Origin: Bacillus solimangrovi
GTDB taxonomy: Bacteria > Bacillota > Bacilli > Bacillales > Bacillaceae_N
Length of the DNA: 64,000 nucleotides
Direction of reading: 5' to 3'
NCBI RefSeq assembly: GCF_001742425.1
Contig: NZ_MJEH01000044.1
Span: 1-64,000 of the forward strand
Below the pieces are notes generated by a model, which was given only the letters and a program-made list of their open reading frames with translations, was not told where the DNA came from and searched no databases. The position numbers were made by a program, and so were the translations under genes. Shown here piece by piece: positions 53,814-62,544 of the stretch (the first letter of the stretch is position 1; each line of letters opens with the position of its first letter).

Positions 53814-54434
53814 ATGGAAACAAAGGATAAAGTGTTGGAAGCGGCTGTCTCGTTATTTAATGCAAAAGGGTATCAAGGATCATCGATAAGGGAGATAGCA
53901 AAGCAAGCAGATGTAAACCCTGCGTTGATCTCGTATTATTTTGGAGGGAAGAAAGGTTTACTTGAGAATTTATTGTTGCAATTTTATGAGCCGTATTTGG
54001 CACTATTGAATAAGATTGTTGAAGAGCAGATAAGTGTATCACCACTTTATTGTTTAAAACAAATAGGTCAACATATTTTAAATTTTCAGCAACAACATAT
54101 TCAATTGACGAGTTTCGTATATCGAGAAATGACTTTAGATTCAATGCTCGTACGAGAAATGATGTCAACCTACTTAAAGAAAGAGACTTATTACATTCAA
54201 CAAGTTTTTACTAAGGGGATTGAACTGGGAGAATGTATGAACATCCCGACCGAGCATGCGGTGATTCAGTTCAAAGGAATGTTAATGATGCCATTTTTAT
54301 ATCCAAGATATCTATCTGAGGTTCTATATCTGCAACCCGTTGAAGGCTACTTTGTTGAGCGGTATAGTCGACAAATTGAACAGTGGATTGATTCCTTACA
54401 ATTGTTAGAACCATTACAACTACAAGCTAAGTAG
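53814..54434 (+). CDS. refZ: FtsZ-regulating TetR-family DNA-binding protein RefZ
   Basis: TetR-type protein of 206 residues, orthologue of B. subtilis RefZ (YttP), which binds near-origin motifs and perturbs FtsZ rings early in sporulation. N-terminal helix-turn-helix: GYQGSSIREIAKQADVNPAL then ISYYFGGKKGLLENLL (about 24-60); the rest is the helical dimer domain. The start at 53814 follows GAGGAGAG. Convergent with hisJ, with which it shares an inverted repeat covering both stop regions. Confidence 0.9.
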   Translation: METKDKVLEAAVSLFNAKGYQGSSIREIAKQADVNPALISYYFGGKKGLLENLLLQFYEPYLALLNKIVEEQISVSPLYCLKQIGQHILNFQQQHIQLTSFVYREMTLDSMLVREMMSTYLKKETYYIQQVFTKGIELGECMNIPTEHAVIQFKGMLMMPFLYPRYLSEVLYLQPVEGYFVERYSRQIEQWIDSLQLLEPLQLQAK

Positions 54435-54466
54435 AGTGAAGTCTCACTCAATTGGCTTGTAGTTGT
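54416..54466. terminator. Large inverted repeat across the refZ and hisJ stops
   Basis: ACAACTACAAGC (54416-54427) pairs with GCTTGTAGTTGT (54455-54466); an inner stem GAGTGA/TCACTC is at 54434-54439 and 54444-54449. The outer arms encode the C-termini of both proteins (LQLQA in RefZ, TQLQA in HisJ). There is no real T run on either side, so termination is inferred from position. Confidence 0.6.
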
Positions 54467-55254
54467 GTTTGGAGAAGTTGATATTGTTTACCAACGTCTG
54501 ATGAAATATGAGCATCAGAGCCGTATATAAGTGGTATATTCAATTGCATTGCACGTTGAACAAGCTGTTTAGAAGGATAAGTTTGTTTGCACAACGGTTT
54601 CCTTAAGCCTGCAGCATTATAATCAAGTTGTAGTTCTGCATTTTTCGTTGCGTGTAAAATATTTTCTAGTAGTTCAGTAAAAGGATTGCTACAAGGGAAT
54701 TTCTTCTGGAATTTTCTTATTAATGTGATGTGTCCAATACGTCTCGGTTTATAAGTCCCAAGGTTTGCTTCTATTGACCGTAGTACCGTGTTGTAATAGC
54801 ATTCATATGTTTTTTCAATCGACCCGAATGATTGGATGATTTCTTCAAAGTGTGTGTCACTGAAGTCAAGACAATAATAAGTACTTTCATTTTTGAGAAA
54901 ATGTACAGATAAAATTGCATCATCTAATAAAGGTCCATATTTATTCAAAAATGAAGTAGTTTCATATTCATACCCCTCTATGTAATCAATTTCTAAACCT
55001 CTGTTGATACGAATATGTTTTTTATACTTTTCCTTCATTTTTGATATCGCTTCAAAATATAGAGGTAAGTTTTCAAAAGGCATGCCACTATCTTTGTTCG
55101 GTGTTGGATCAACAAAACCGTTCGGTAGAGGGGCGTGTTCAGTAAATGTGATTTCTGTAAATCCATCACGTATCGCTTGTTCAATATATGCGTCTAATGA
55201 GTCGGTACTTCCATGTGGACAAAAAGGTGTGTGAATATGACCATCACGCTTCAT
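54448..55254 (-). CDS. hisJ: Histidinol-phosphatase (PHP family)
   Basis: Penultimate step of histidine synthesis, in the PHP-metallo-phosphatase form of Gram-positives. 268 residues. Metal-binding motifs: DGHIHTPFCPHGS (H-x-H at the N terminus), FTEHAPLP (Glu, His), LSVHFLKN (His), RRIGHITLIRKF (His) and LIYGSDAHISSDVG (Asp, His). Reverse-strand AGGAGGAG lies just before the ATG. The gene is apart from the his operon, as in B. subtilis. Confidence 0.94.
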   Translation of the reverse strand: MKRDGHIHTPFCPHGSTDSLDAYIEQAIRDGFTEITFTEHAPLPNGFVDPTPNKDSGMPFENLPLYFEAISKMKEKYKKHIRINRGLEIDYIEGYEYETTSFLNKYGPLLDDAILSVHFLKNESTYYCLDFSDTHFEEIIQSFGSIEKTYECYYNTVLRSIEANLGTYKPRRIGHITLIRKFQKKFPCSNPFTELLENILHATKNAELQLDYNAAGLRKPLCKQTYPSKQLVQRAMQLNIPLIYGSDAHISSDVGKQYQLLQTQLQAN

Positions 55255-55534
55255 AAATAGCTCCTCCTATTTCAATTGAATTATTCATTAACTTTTTTGA
55301 AAAATTTTGGTCATAAATATTGATTACATGGTATCATAAAATTATTGCTATATATATACATAATCTTTATATGAGAATAAAAGTTGAAATTTTAAATTTC
55401 ATAGTATTATTAAGTATCTCTTATGTATATTAAAGGTTTTGAAAAAATGACGATATTTAATGAGATGTTTTATTTTCCCATGACGAAAAAAGGGGAATAT
55501 TGATAGAGAACATTGATGAGAAGGGTGCTATTGT

Positions 55535-57253
55535 ATGGAATATGTAATCGGGCTCATTATTCTCTCGCTTGGCTTAATTACATACACTTTAATCATGAGA
55601 AAACGGGTATATAATGAAGTTGCCCGGTTGGAATCGTGGAAAGTTGAAATTATGAACAGGCCTGTGACAGAAGAAATTTCAAGAGTAAAAGAGCTGAATT
55701 TAACCGGTCAAGCCGAAGAGAAGTTTGAAAGCTGGCGCAATACCTGGGATGATATTGTGACGCGAAAATTCCCAGATGTAGAAGAAAGGCTTTTTGATGC
55801 AGAAGAAGCTGCTGAGAAATTTCGGTTTACTAGAGCTAAGAAAATTAATCAAGAGACAAATGAGGATCTTCAAGAGATTGAGGAACAAATTAAGTTGCTG
55901 TTAAGTGAGCTTCAAGACTTACTTGGAAGTGAACAACAAAATCGAGTTGATGTTGAAGGGTTACGGCAAACTGTCAAACAAGTAAAAAAACGTCTTCTTA
56001 CTGAACGCCATACGTTTGGGAAGGCTGAGTCGTACATAGAAGCCATGATAGAAAATGTTGAAAAACAATTTGCTATTGTTGATCAGCAGACAGTTGATGG
56101 GAATTACTTTGAGGCGAGAGAAACTGTTCTGAATATTAAAAATGAATTGATTGACATTGAAGAAAAGTCGGATCTTGTACCTGAGTTATTAGCAGATTGT
56201 CAGAACTATATCCCAGCTCAAATTCAAGAATTACGTTCAGGTATTGCTGAAATGCAAGGACAAGAGTATGTTTTATCTCATCTACCAATTGAAACAGAAC
56301 TAGAGAAGATTGAAGAGGAATTGGCAGAACATCAGAAGTTTATAGAAAAAGCCGAAATAGACAAGGTGAAAGACGAAATATTTGATATTAAAGAAGTTAT
56401 TGAAGAGATGTATGATGCATTAGAGAAAGAAGTTATTTCTAAGCAAATTATTGATAAAGAAGCGCCACATGTGGAACCGCTTCTTCACCAATTGAGAGAA
56501 GAAATTGCAATTACGAAAGAAGAGACTGAATTTGTGCAATTATCTTACCAGCTTACTGAGAAGGACTTAGAAACACAGCATCGATTAGAAACAGAATTGA
56601 ATCATATGCTTCGAAAATACGAAGACACCATCCTTCGAATGAAAGAGAACAATGCTCCTGCAACACAAATTAGAAAAGAATTAGAGAAGATAACTGAAAA
56701 AGTAAAAGAAATAATGGAAACACATGCAACCTTTAGGGATACTCTTCAAACTTTGCGCAAAGATGAACTAGAAGCACGCAATCAAATTCAAGAGATGCGA
56801 GTTAAATTATTGGAAACAAATCGTTTAGTAAAGAAAAGTACTTTACCTGGAGTGCCAAAACAATTTTGGTCACAGATAACTGATGCGAGTGGTAGCATTC
56901 AATCTGTTGCTTATAAGTTAGAAGAAAAACCGTTAGATATGGCTACAATCCATCGTTTACTTAAAGAAGCGAATGATAATGTAAATGGTGTGTACAACGA
57001 GTTAAATCGTATGCTAGAAAATGCATTATTATCTGAAAAGCTTATCCAATATGGAAATCGATATCGTAACAGCTATCCATTTATCGCTGCAAAATTAATA
57101 GAAGCCGAACAATCGTTTAGAAGTTGCCAGTACGATCTTTCATTGGAACAAGCGGCTGAAGCACTAGAGGAAATCGATGAAAATGCTATAGAAAATGTTA
57201 ATGAGTGGTTGAAAGTAGAGGAAATGCGATTTGTAAGTAAAGGAGAAGAGTGA
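55535..57253 (+). CDS. ezrA: Septation ring formation regulator EzrA
   Basis: Membrane-anchored negative regulator and spatial controller of FtsZ rings. 572 residues (B. subtilis 562). One N-terminal transmembrane helix (about 3-20, out-in orientation with the short N terminus outside), then a long cytoplasmic series of coiled coils and spectrin-like repeats; a conserved late segment is YRNSYPFIAAKLIEAEQSF (about 509). It runs directly into a small membrane protein gene through a TGATG overlap, an unusual coupling. Confidence 0.95.
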   Translation: MEYVIGLIILSLGLITYTLIMRKRVYNEVARLESWKVEIMNRPVTEEISRVKELNLTGQAEEKFESWRNTWDDIVTRKFPDVEERLFDAEEAAEKFRFTRAKKINQETNEDLQEIEEQIKLLLSELQDLLGSEQQNRVDVEGLRQTVKQVKKRLLTERHTFGKAESYIEAMIENVEKQFAIVDQQTVDGNYFEARETVLNIKNELIDIEEKSDLVPELLADCQNYIPAQIQELRSGIAEMQGQEYVLSHLPIETELEKIEEELAEHQKFIEKAEIDKVKDEIFDIKEVIEEMYDALEKEVISKQIIDKEAPHVEPLLHQLREEIAITKEETEFVQLSYQLTEKDLETQHRLETELNHMLRKYEDTILRMKENNAPATQIRKELEKITEKVKEIMETHATFRDTLQTLRKDELEARNQIQEMRVKLLETNRLVKKSTLPGVPKQFWSQITDASGSIQSVAYKLEEKPLDMATIHRLLKEANDNVNGVYNELNRMLENALLSEKLIQYGNRYRNSYPFIAAKLIEAEQSFRSCQYDLSLEQAAEALEEIDENAIENVNEWLKVEEMRFVSKGEE

Positions 57254-57576
57254 TGAAAAAAATTCTCCTTTACGTATTATCCTCTTTATCGTTATTAATA
57301 TGGTCAGTTGTAGGGGTTATCATAATCACTGAACGTTCTGGAACGAATGAAGTAATGTTAGTGAAAGAAAGGGTTACTGCAATTGAAGAGCTAGAAATAA
57401 GTGAACGGAAGCTAACAATGTCTAATAAAGACACTCAAATTGGACAGATTGAAGACAACATTGAAACAGATTTTGAAATCGGAACAAAAGTGATTACAGA
57501 AAACCTAGTTTCTGCATATATTCATGATGGTGTTGTATCGATTGATAAGTTAATGGAAGTGTTAGAAATAGAATAA
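57253..57576 (+). CDS. Small membrane protein coupled to EzrA
   Basis: A 107-residue protein, not recognised. N-terminal transmembrane helix or uncleaved signal (ILLYVLSSLSLLIWSVVGVII, about residues 4-24) followed by an acidic soluble part rich in Glu and Ile (IEELEISERKL, IGQIEDNIETDFEIG). The ATG shares its A with the ezrA stop (TGATG) and uses the ribosome site AGGAGAAG inside the end of ezrA, so it is translated in step with EzrA. A strong terminator follows, so the two genes are one unit. Confidence 0.8.
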   Translation: MKKILLYVLSSLSLLIWSVVGVIIITERSGTNEVMLVKERVTAIEELEISERKLTMSNKDTQIGQIEDNIETDFEIGTKVITENLVSAYIHDGVVSIDKLMEVLEIE

Positions 57577-57583
57577 TGAAATG

Positions 57584-57620
57584 AAAAAGTGTCAGCGAAA
57601 AAATCGCTGACACTTTTTTG
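57584..57620. terminator. Bidirectional terminator after the ezrA operon
   Basis: AAAAAGTGTCAGCG/CGCTGACACTTTTT, seven-base loop, T runs on both strands; serves brnQ from the other side. Confidence 0.93.
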
Positions 57621-57694
57621 TAATGTACTCAATATAATATAGACATTGTTTCTTCAGTAGGTGATTAAAACCTTCTCGCTAACTGTGTTTATTG

Positions 57695-59059
57695 TTATGA
57701 AGGTGAGTGAGAAGAAGGATTAACTTCTGTTTCTCGTTTTGAGCTACCTTGGAGTGTAGCGATGACGAAACCAATTATAGAACCGATAATTGCTGGAAAT
57801 AACCAACCAACACCTTGGTTATAAAGAGGTAGGATACTCCCTAATACGTCATTTAAACGAGTTAATTGCATGCCAGCAATATTCATAGCGTCAATGATAC
57901 TAATTAATCCTGAGCCAATGAGTCCTCCAGCATACACTTCACGATAACCATGAAACTTGTTGTGAAGGAAAGAAAGAATAATTAAAACGATCGCTAAAGG
58001 ATAAATTGCAATTAATACAGGTAATGAAATGTTAATTAATTGTGTTAAGCCTACATTTGCAACGATCATGCTGAAAATGGAAAGAATTCCGACAATTAAA
58101 GGATAAGATAATTTTGGGAAAATCTTTGAGAAATACTCACCAGAAGCTGAAACAAGACCAACTGATGTTGTCAAACATGCAAACGTAATCGCAAGTCCGA
58201 GAATGATTGTTCCGGCTGAACCAAATAGGTGTGTAGCTGAACCAGATAATATCGCTCCTCCGTTGTCTGCAGCACCAATCACACTAATGCTTGTTGCTCC
58301 TAAATATGCTAGAGATAAATAAACCAATGCAAGACCGGCTGCTGCTATGAAACCAGCTTTGATCGTTGCAGATGCAAGAACTTTACGATCAGTTATACCT
58401 TGATCTTTGATTGCATTGATAACGACAATACCAAATACAAGCGCTCCAATTGTATCCATTGTTAAGTAACCTTCAAGAAATCCTTTGAAAAATGCACCAG
58501 AAGCATAGGTTTCGCTCGGTTCACCGATAGGACCCATAGGTGTTACTACAGTTTTAATTGCTAATCCACCTAGTATTAAAATAAGTAGAGGTGTAAGGAT
58601 TTTACCAATACGGTCTACTAACTTAGATGGGTTAAGTGAAAGTAGGAATGTAATTCCAAAGAAAACAATTGTGTAAATAAACAATGGCATTCCAGTTGTG
58701 CTCATAGATTCTGGTAAAAATGGTGTCACACCAATTTCAAAGGCAACAGTCCCAGTACGTGGAATACCGAAAAATGGACCAATCGCTAAATACATTACAA
58801 TAGAGAAAATAACAGCAAATTTAGGATTAACACGACTAGCAAGTGTGCCAAGGTCTCCTCCAGATAATGCAATTGCTGTTACACCAAGTAAAGGTAAGCC
58901 TACACCTGTAACTAGGAACCCTAACGTTGCTATCCAAATATTTGTTCCTGCTGCTTGACCTAGTGATGGAGGGAAAATCATGTTTCCAGCTCCTAAGAAG
59001 AGAGCAAATAACATAAGCCCGATCACAAATATCTGTTTTGTGGAAATAGTTTCTTTCAT
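57695..59059 (-). CDS. brnQ: Branched-chain amino acid:cation symporter (LIVCS family)
   Basis: Na+- or H+-coupled importer of Leu, Ile and Val. 454 residues with twelve predicted membrane segments. Family motifs: LGAGNMIFPPSLGQAAG (about residues 22-38), GVGLPLLGVTAIALSGG (about 53) and GFLEGYLTMDTIGALVFG (about 190). The start has AGGAGG on the reverse strand. It is inserted here between ezrA and iscS; B. subtilis has its BrnQ and BraB genes elsewhere or nearby. Confidence 0.93.
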   Translation of the reverse strand: MKETISTKQIFVIGLMLFALFLGAGNMIFPPSLGQAAGTNIWIATLGFLVTGVGLPLLGVTAIALSGGDLGTLASRVNPKFAVIFSIVMYLAIGPFFGIPRTGTVAFEIGVTPFLPESMSTTGMPLFIYTIVFFGITFLLSLNPSKLVDRIGKILTPLLILILGGLAIKTVVTPMGPIGEPSETYASGAFFKGFLEGYLTMDTIGALVFGIVVINAIKDQGITDRKVLASATIKAGFIAAAGLALVYLSLAYLGATSISVIGAADNGGAILSGSATHLFGSAGTIILGLAITFACLTTSVGLVSASGEYFSKIFPKLSYPLIVGILSIFSMIVANVGLTQLINISLPVLIAIYPLAIVLIILSFLHNKFHGYREVYAGGLIGSGLISIIDAMNIAGMQLTRLNDVLGSILPLYNQGVGWLFPAIIGSIIGFVIATLQGSSKRETEVNPSSHSPS

Positions 59060-59650
59060 TGTTAAGTTCCTCCTGTGGTTTCAATGTTGTAATATTGTGA
59101 TAACTCTAAATAAATACGGTAACATCCTAACATAAAAACCTAGAATAAAGTTATATTGCAAAAAAGTTTAAATATTAAATAAATTTTAAAGATTCATAAA
59201 TAATTGCAAAAAACTTAATTAATCAATGTTGTTGACCCATTCGAAATTAAAGTTAATATAAATAAAAAACGTTAAAATTTTTTAAATATAATTTTATTTG
59301 TTTTAAGATGTTGTGAGAAAATATTGTATTTTTTCATAAAAATGTTTAATTGTTTAATTTCTTAATAATGGAATAAGAATAAGTTTGCATTAATTGTTGA
59401 AATTAATTATTATTCGTTATTATGATTAAGAAGGTTGATAATAAGTGTTTTTGTTTTTAAAAGGAACCATTTAATTAGGTAGGCATGTTTTGTATAGAAA
59501 TATTGATGGTTCAATTAACCTTCAATGTATGATTAATGATAACCTCTACAATAGGGTTTTCATCATGAACGTTGTACATGTATGTAAATTTTTGTGACTG
59601 ATAAAAGGATTGAAAGTTGCAAGTAATGCTATATATAGGGAGATATAAGT
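59060..59650. other. Long AT-rich region between brnQ and iscS
   Basis: 591 bases without a supported gene; start codons lack ribosome sites. Very AT-rich from about 59150 to 59460. It holds an imperfect hairpin ATTGATGGTT/AACCTTCAAT (59502-59526). The last 20 bases contain GGGAGATA, the iscS ribosome site. It must hold promoters for both divergent genes, but none stands out. Confidence 0.45.
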
Positions 59651-60787
59651 ATGATTTACTTAGACAATAGTGCCACAACTAAACCATATAAAGAGGTACT
59701 ACAAACTTATCAAACTGTTGCAGATAAATATTTTGCAAACCCATCGTCTGTTCATGGTTTGGGAGGTACCTCAGAGCAATTATTATTACAGTCACGCAAC
59801 CGGTGTGCAGACCTACTACAAGTTAAGCCAAGTGAAGTTGTTTTTACTTCGGGAGGAACTGAAGGGAATAATATTGCTATAAAGGGTATAGCTCTTGAAC
59901 ATCAATCAAGAGGAAAGCATCTAATTACGACAGAAATCGAACACCCATCAGTTTATGAAAGCTTCCAACAACTTGAATCATTAGGATTTGATGTCACATA
60001 TTTGCCAGTCAATGAAAAGGGGCTCGTTTCTATTCAGGAGCTTGAGTCGGCAATTCGTAATGATACAATTCTTGTGTCAATCATGCATGTGAACAATGAA
60101 TTAGGTACGGTTCAACCGATATTTGAAATCGCTAAACTATTAAAATACTATCCAAAAGTGTTTTTCCATGTTGATCATGTACAAGGGTTATCGAAAGTTC
60201 CATTAAAGTTGCATAATGTTGACTTGTGTACGATTAGTGGACATAAGATTCATGGTGTGAAAGGTTCAGGTATATTATATGTAAGGGAAGGTGTACGTCT
60301 ATCCTCTTTGTTTACAGGAGGAGAGCAGGAATTGAAAGTACGTGCTGGTACAGAGAATTTACCAGCTGTTGCAGCTATAACTAAGGCATTAAGACTTTCT
60401 TTTCAACAAGCTGAATCCTGTTTAAGTACGATTGGACAACTAAAGTTGCAATTGATGGAATCGTTAAATAAGATGGATGGTATTATTGTTAATACTCCAA
60501 CAGAAGATAGTGCACCCCATATTGTCAATTTCTCAGCAGTCGGAATTAAACCTGAGGTGCTTATTCATTCGTTGGAAAAATTCGATATATATGTTTCTAC
60601 AAAATCAGCATGTTCATCTAAGCTTGTTGATGCAAGTAAAGTGTTATTAGCAGCAGGCTTAGGAACAGAACGAGCAACAAGCGCGATCCGTGTATCTATG
60701 TCATTTGATACAACAAAAGAAGACATAATAGAGTTTCTTAATGCTCTTAATAGTGTCTTGCCAAAATTACAAAAAGTTATGAGGTAA
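59651..60787 (+). CDS. iscS: Cysteine desulfurase (IscS/NifS type) partnered with ThiI
   Basis: PLP enzyme that takes sulfur from Cys and passes it to ThiI for 4-thiouridine in tRNA. 378 residues, equal in position to B. subtilis nifZ (iscSB). Motifs: [11 protein letters not shown] at the N terminus, PLP Lys in [15 protein letters not shown] (about residues 195-209), substrate Cys in TKSACSSKL (about residue 321). thiI starts five bases after its stop, so the two form a tight operon. Confidence 0.93.
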   Translation: MIYLDNSATTKPYKEVLQTYQTVADKYFANPSSVHGLGGTSEQLLLQSRNRCADLLQVKPSEVVFTSGGTEGNNIAIKGIALEHQSRGKHLITTEIEHPSVYESFQQLESLGFDVTYLPVNEKGLVSIQELESAIRNDTILVSIMHVNNELGTVQPIFEIAKLLKYYPKVFFHVDHVQGLSKVPLKLHNVDLCTISGHKIHGVKGSGILYVREGVRLSSLFTGGEQELKVRAGTENLPAVAAITKALRLSFQQAESCLSTIGQLKLQLMESLNKMDGIIVNTPTEDSAPHIVNFSAVGIKPEVLIHSLEKFDIYVSTKSACSSKLVDASKVLLAAGLGTERATSAIRVSMSFDTTKEDIIEFLNALNSVLPKLQKVMR

Positions 60788-60792
60788 TTGTT

Positions 60793-62001
60793 ATGAACTT
60801 TAATCATATTATTATTCGTTATGGAGAAATGGCGTTAAAAGGGAAGAATCGATCGAAATTTACAAATCGACTTCAAACAAATGTGAAATTTGCTTTAAAA
60901 GAATTTGAAGAAGTGAAAATTAGAAAAGCATTCGACAGGATGTTTGTGGAACTAAATGGTGTCAGCTATCGACCTGTTTTCGATCGTTTAAAACAAGTTT
61001 TTGGTATTCAATCTTTAAGTCTCGGGTTGAGAACGGAAAAGGTACTAGAAGATATACAAGCAGGTGCACTAGTAGCACTACTTGAAGCAAAGAAAGAAGA
61101 AGAAATTACATTTAAAGTTGAATCAAAGCGTTCTGATAAGACATTTCCAGTAGGATCCCAAAAATTAAATCATGAAGTTGGGGGACACTTACTACGTAAT
61201 TGTGAAGGTCTTAAAGTAGACGTTCACAATCCTGATGTAACTGTGAAAGTGGAAGTGATTCAACAAGGGTGTTATATTACATGTTTAACTGAACAGGGTG
61301 CCGGAGGGCTTCCAGTTGGTACGAGTGGGAAAGCAATGCTTATGTTATCAGGTGGGATCGATAGTCCTGTAGCAGGATATTTGACGATGAAGCGTGGCGT
61401 TCGAATTGAGGCTGTACATTTTCATAGTCCTCCATATACGAGTGAACGTGCCAAACAAAAAGTTATCGACTTAGCTAAAAAATTAACACGCTATGGAGGA
61501 AGAGTGCGATTACATGTTGTGCCATTTACTGAACTACAACAAACGTTACATCGAGAAATTCCTGATAGCTACTCAATGACAGCTTTACGTCGTATGATGC
61601 TTAGAATTACAGAGGAGCTTGCTAAAAGAAATGATGCTCTAGCTATCGCAACAGGAGAAAGTGTTGGACAAGTAGCAAGTCAAACGTTAGATAGTATGCA
61701 TACAATTAATGAGGTTACAAACTACCCTGTATTACGTCCGCTAATGTCGATGGATAAGTTAGATATCATTGACATTGCTCAAGAAATTGATACGTATGAC
61801 ATTTCTATACGTCCATATGAAGATTGTTGCACAATCTTTTTACCGTCTGCACCAAAAACAAAACCTAAACGAGAAGCGATAAATCGTTATGAGTCAAAAT
61901 TGGATATTGACAGTTTAGTTCAAGAAGTAGTTGAAAGAACAGAATTTATTGATTTAACAGTTAAAGAAGCTGAAGAACATCAATTTGATGACTTACTGTA
62001 A
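60793..62001 (+). CDS. thiI: tRNA 4-thiouridine synthase ThiI
   Basis: Thiolates U8 of tRNA using sulfur from the desulfurase encoded just upstream. 402 residues. Order: ferredoxin-like N terminus ([17 protein letters not shown]), THUMP domain (about 60-165), and PP-loop adenylation domain with [12 protein letters not shown] (about 185). It lacks the C-terminal rhodanese domain of enterobacterial ThiI, as in all Bacillus. The catalytic Cys is in [15 protein letters not shown]. Confidence 0.96.
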   Translation: MNFNHIIIRYGEMALKGKNRSKFTNRLQTNVKFALKEFEEVKIRKAFDRMFVELNGVSYRPVFDRLKQVFGIQSLSLGLRTEKVLEDIQAGALVALLEAKKEEEITFKVESKRSDKTFPVGSQKLNHEVGGHLLRNCEGLKVDVHNPDVTVKVEVIQQGCYITCLTEQGAGGLPVGTSGKAMLMLSGGIDSPVAGYLTMKRGVRIEAVHFHSPPYTSERAKQKVIDLAKKLTRYGGRVRLHVVPFTELQQTLHREIPDSYSMTALRRMMLRITEELAKRNDALAIATGESVGQVASQTLDSMHTINEVTNYPVLRPLMSMDKLDIIDIAQEIDTYDISIRPYEDCCTIFLPSAPKTKPKREAINRYESKLDIDSLVQEVVERTEFIDLTVKEAEEHQFDDLL

Positions 62002-62042
62002 GCGTTAGGAACGGATTGAAACAATTACCACGTTGTAAATGT

Positions 62043-62072
62043 GTATGGTTTCACCTCTTTAGTCACATTCTA
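62043..62072 (+). promoter_or_regulatory. Sigma-G promoter of sspA
   Basis: GTATG (62043-62047), 18-base spacer, CATTCTA (62066-62072). Both fit the forespore sigma-G consensus GHATR-N18-CATWHTA exactly. Confidence 0.8.
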
Positions 62073-62097
62073 TGAACACAAAAGGAGGTGAAACAAC

Positions 62098-62301
62098 ATG
62101 GCACAAGGAAATTCAAATCAATTAGTAGTTCCTGGCGTACAGCAAGCAATTGACCAAATGAAATACGAAATCGCTCAAGAATTTGGTGTTCAACTTGGTC
62201 CAGACTCAACTTCTCGTGCTAACGGATCGGTTGGTGGAGAAATTACAAAACGTCTCGTTCAAATGGCTGAACAGCAAATGGGCGGATATGGACAACAATA
62301 A
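62098..62301 (+). CDS. sspA: Alpha/beta-type small acid-soluble spore protein
   Basis: DNA-coating protein of the dormant spore that protects against UV and heat and serves as amino acid store. 67 residues, typical. The germination protease site is present as YEIAQEFGV (about residue 23) and the C-terminal DNA-binding motif as [15 protein letters not shown] (about residues 45-59). A full AAAGGAGGTGA ribosome site. Made only in the forespore, consistent with the sigma-G promoter. Direct proof of a spore former. Confidence 0.97.
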   Translation: MAQGNSNQLVVPGVQQAIDQMKYEIAQEFGVQLGPDSTSRANGSVGGEITKRLVQMAEQQMGGYGQQ

Positions 62302-62328
62302 ATATGACAACTATATATTGATGGATAT

Positions 62329-62360
62329 GCCCTCTCAGTGAATCTGAGGGGGCTATTTAC
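62329..62360 (+). terminator. Intrinsic terminator after sspA
   Basis: GCCCTCTCAG/CTGAGGGGGC (one G-U), five-base loop, then TATTTAC. Confidence 0.8.
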
Positions 62361-62417
62361 ATGTGAATATTGTGAACATAACATTTAAAGGAATTATACT
62401 TGTATTAAAAAGAATAT

Positions 62418-62445
62418 TTGAAAAATTTACATTCTTTTGTATAAT
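62418..62445 (+). promoter_or_regulatory. Sigma-A promoter of ytcI
   Basis: TTGAAA (62418-62423), 16-base spacer, TATAAT (62440-62445). Just upstream, AAAGGAATT (62387-62395) and AAAGAATAT (62409-62417) form a sigma-H-like pair, but with a 13-base spacer. Confidence 0.65.
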
Positions 62446-62544
62446 TAAAATAGATATGCTCCACGAAGCGGCTTTGCACCTTAAAAATGAGCGGTTGTTC
62501 AATTGAGGATAAGCAGTAAATATATTTATTAGGGGGAGAAATAA

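Noticed and set aside
59111-59124. cre-like sequence upstream of brnQ
   Set aside because: The right half CGGTAACA fits but the left half has two mismatches, including the fixed G.
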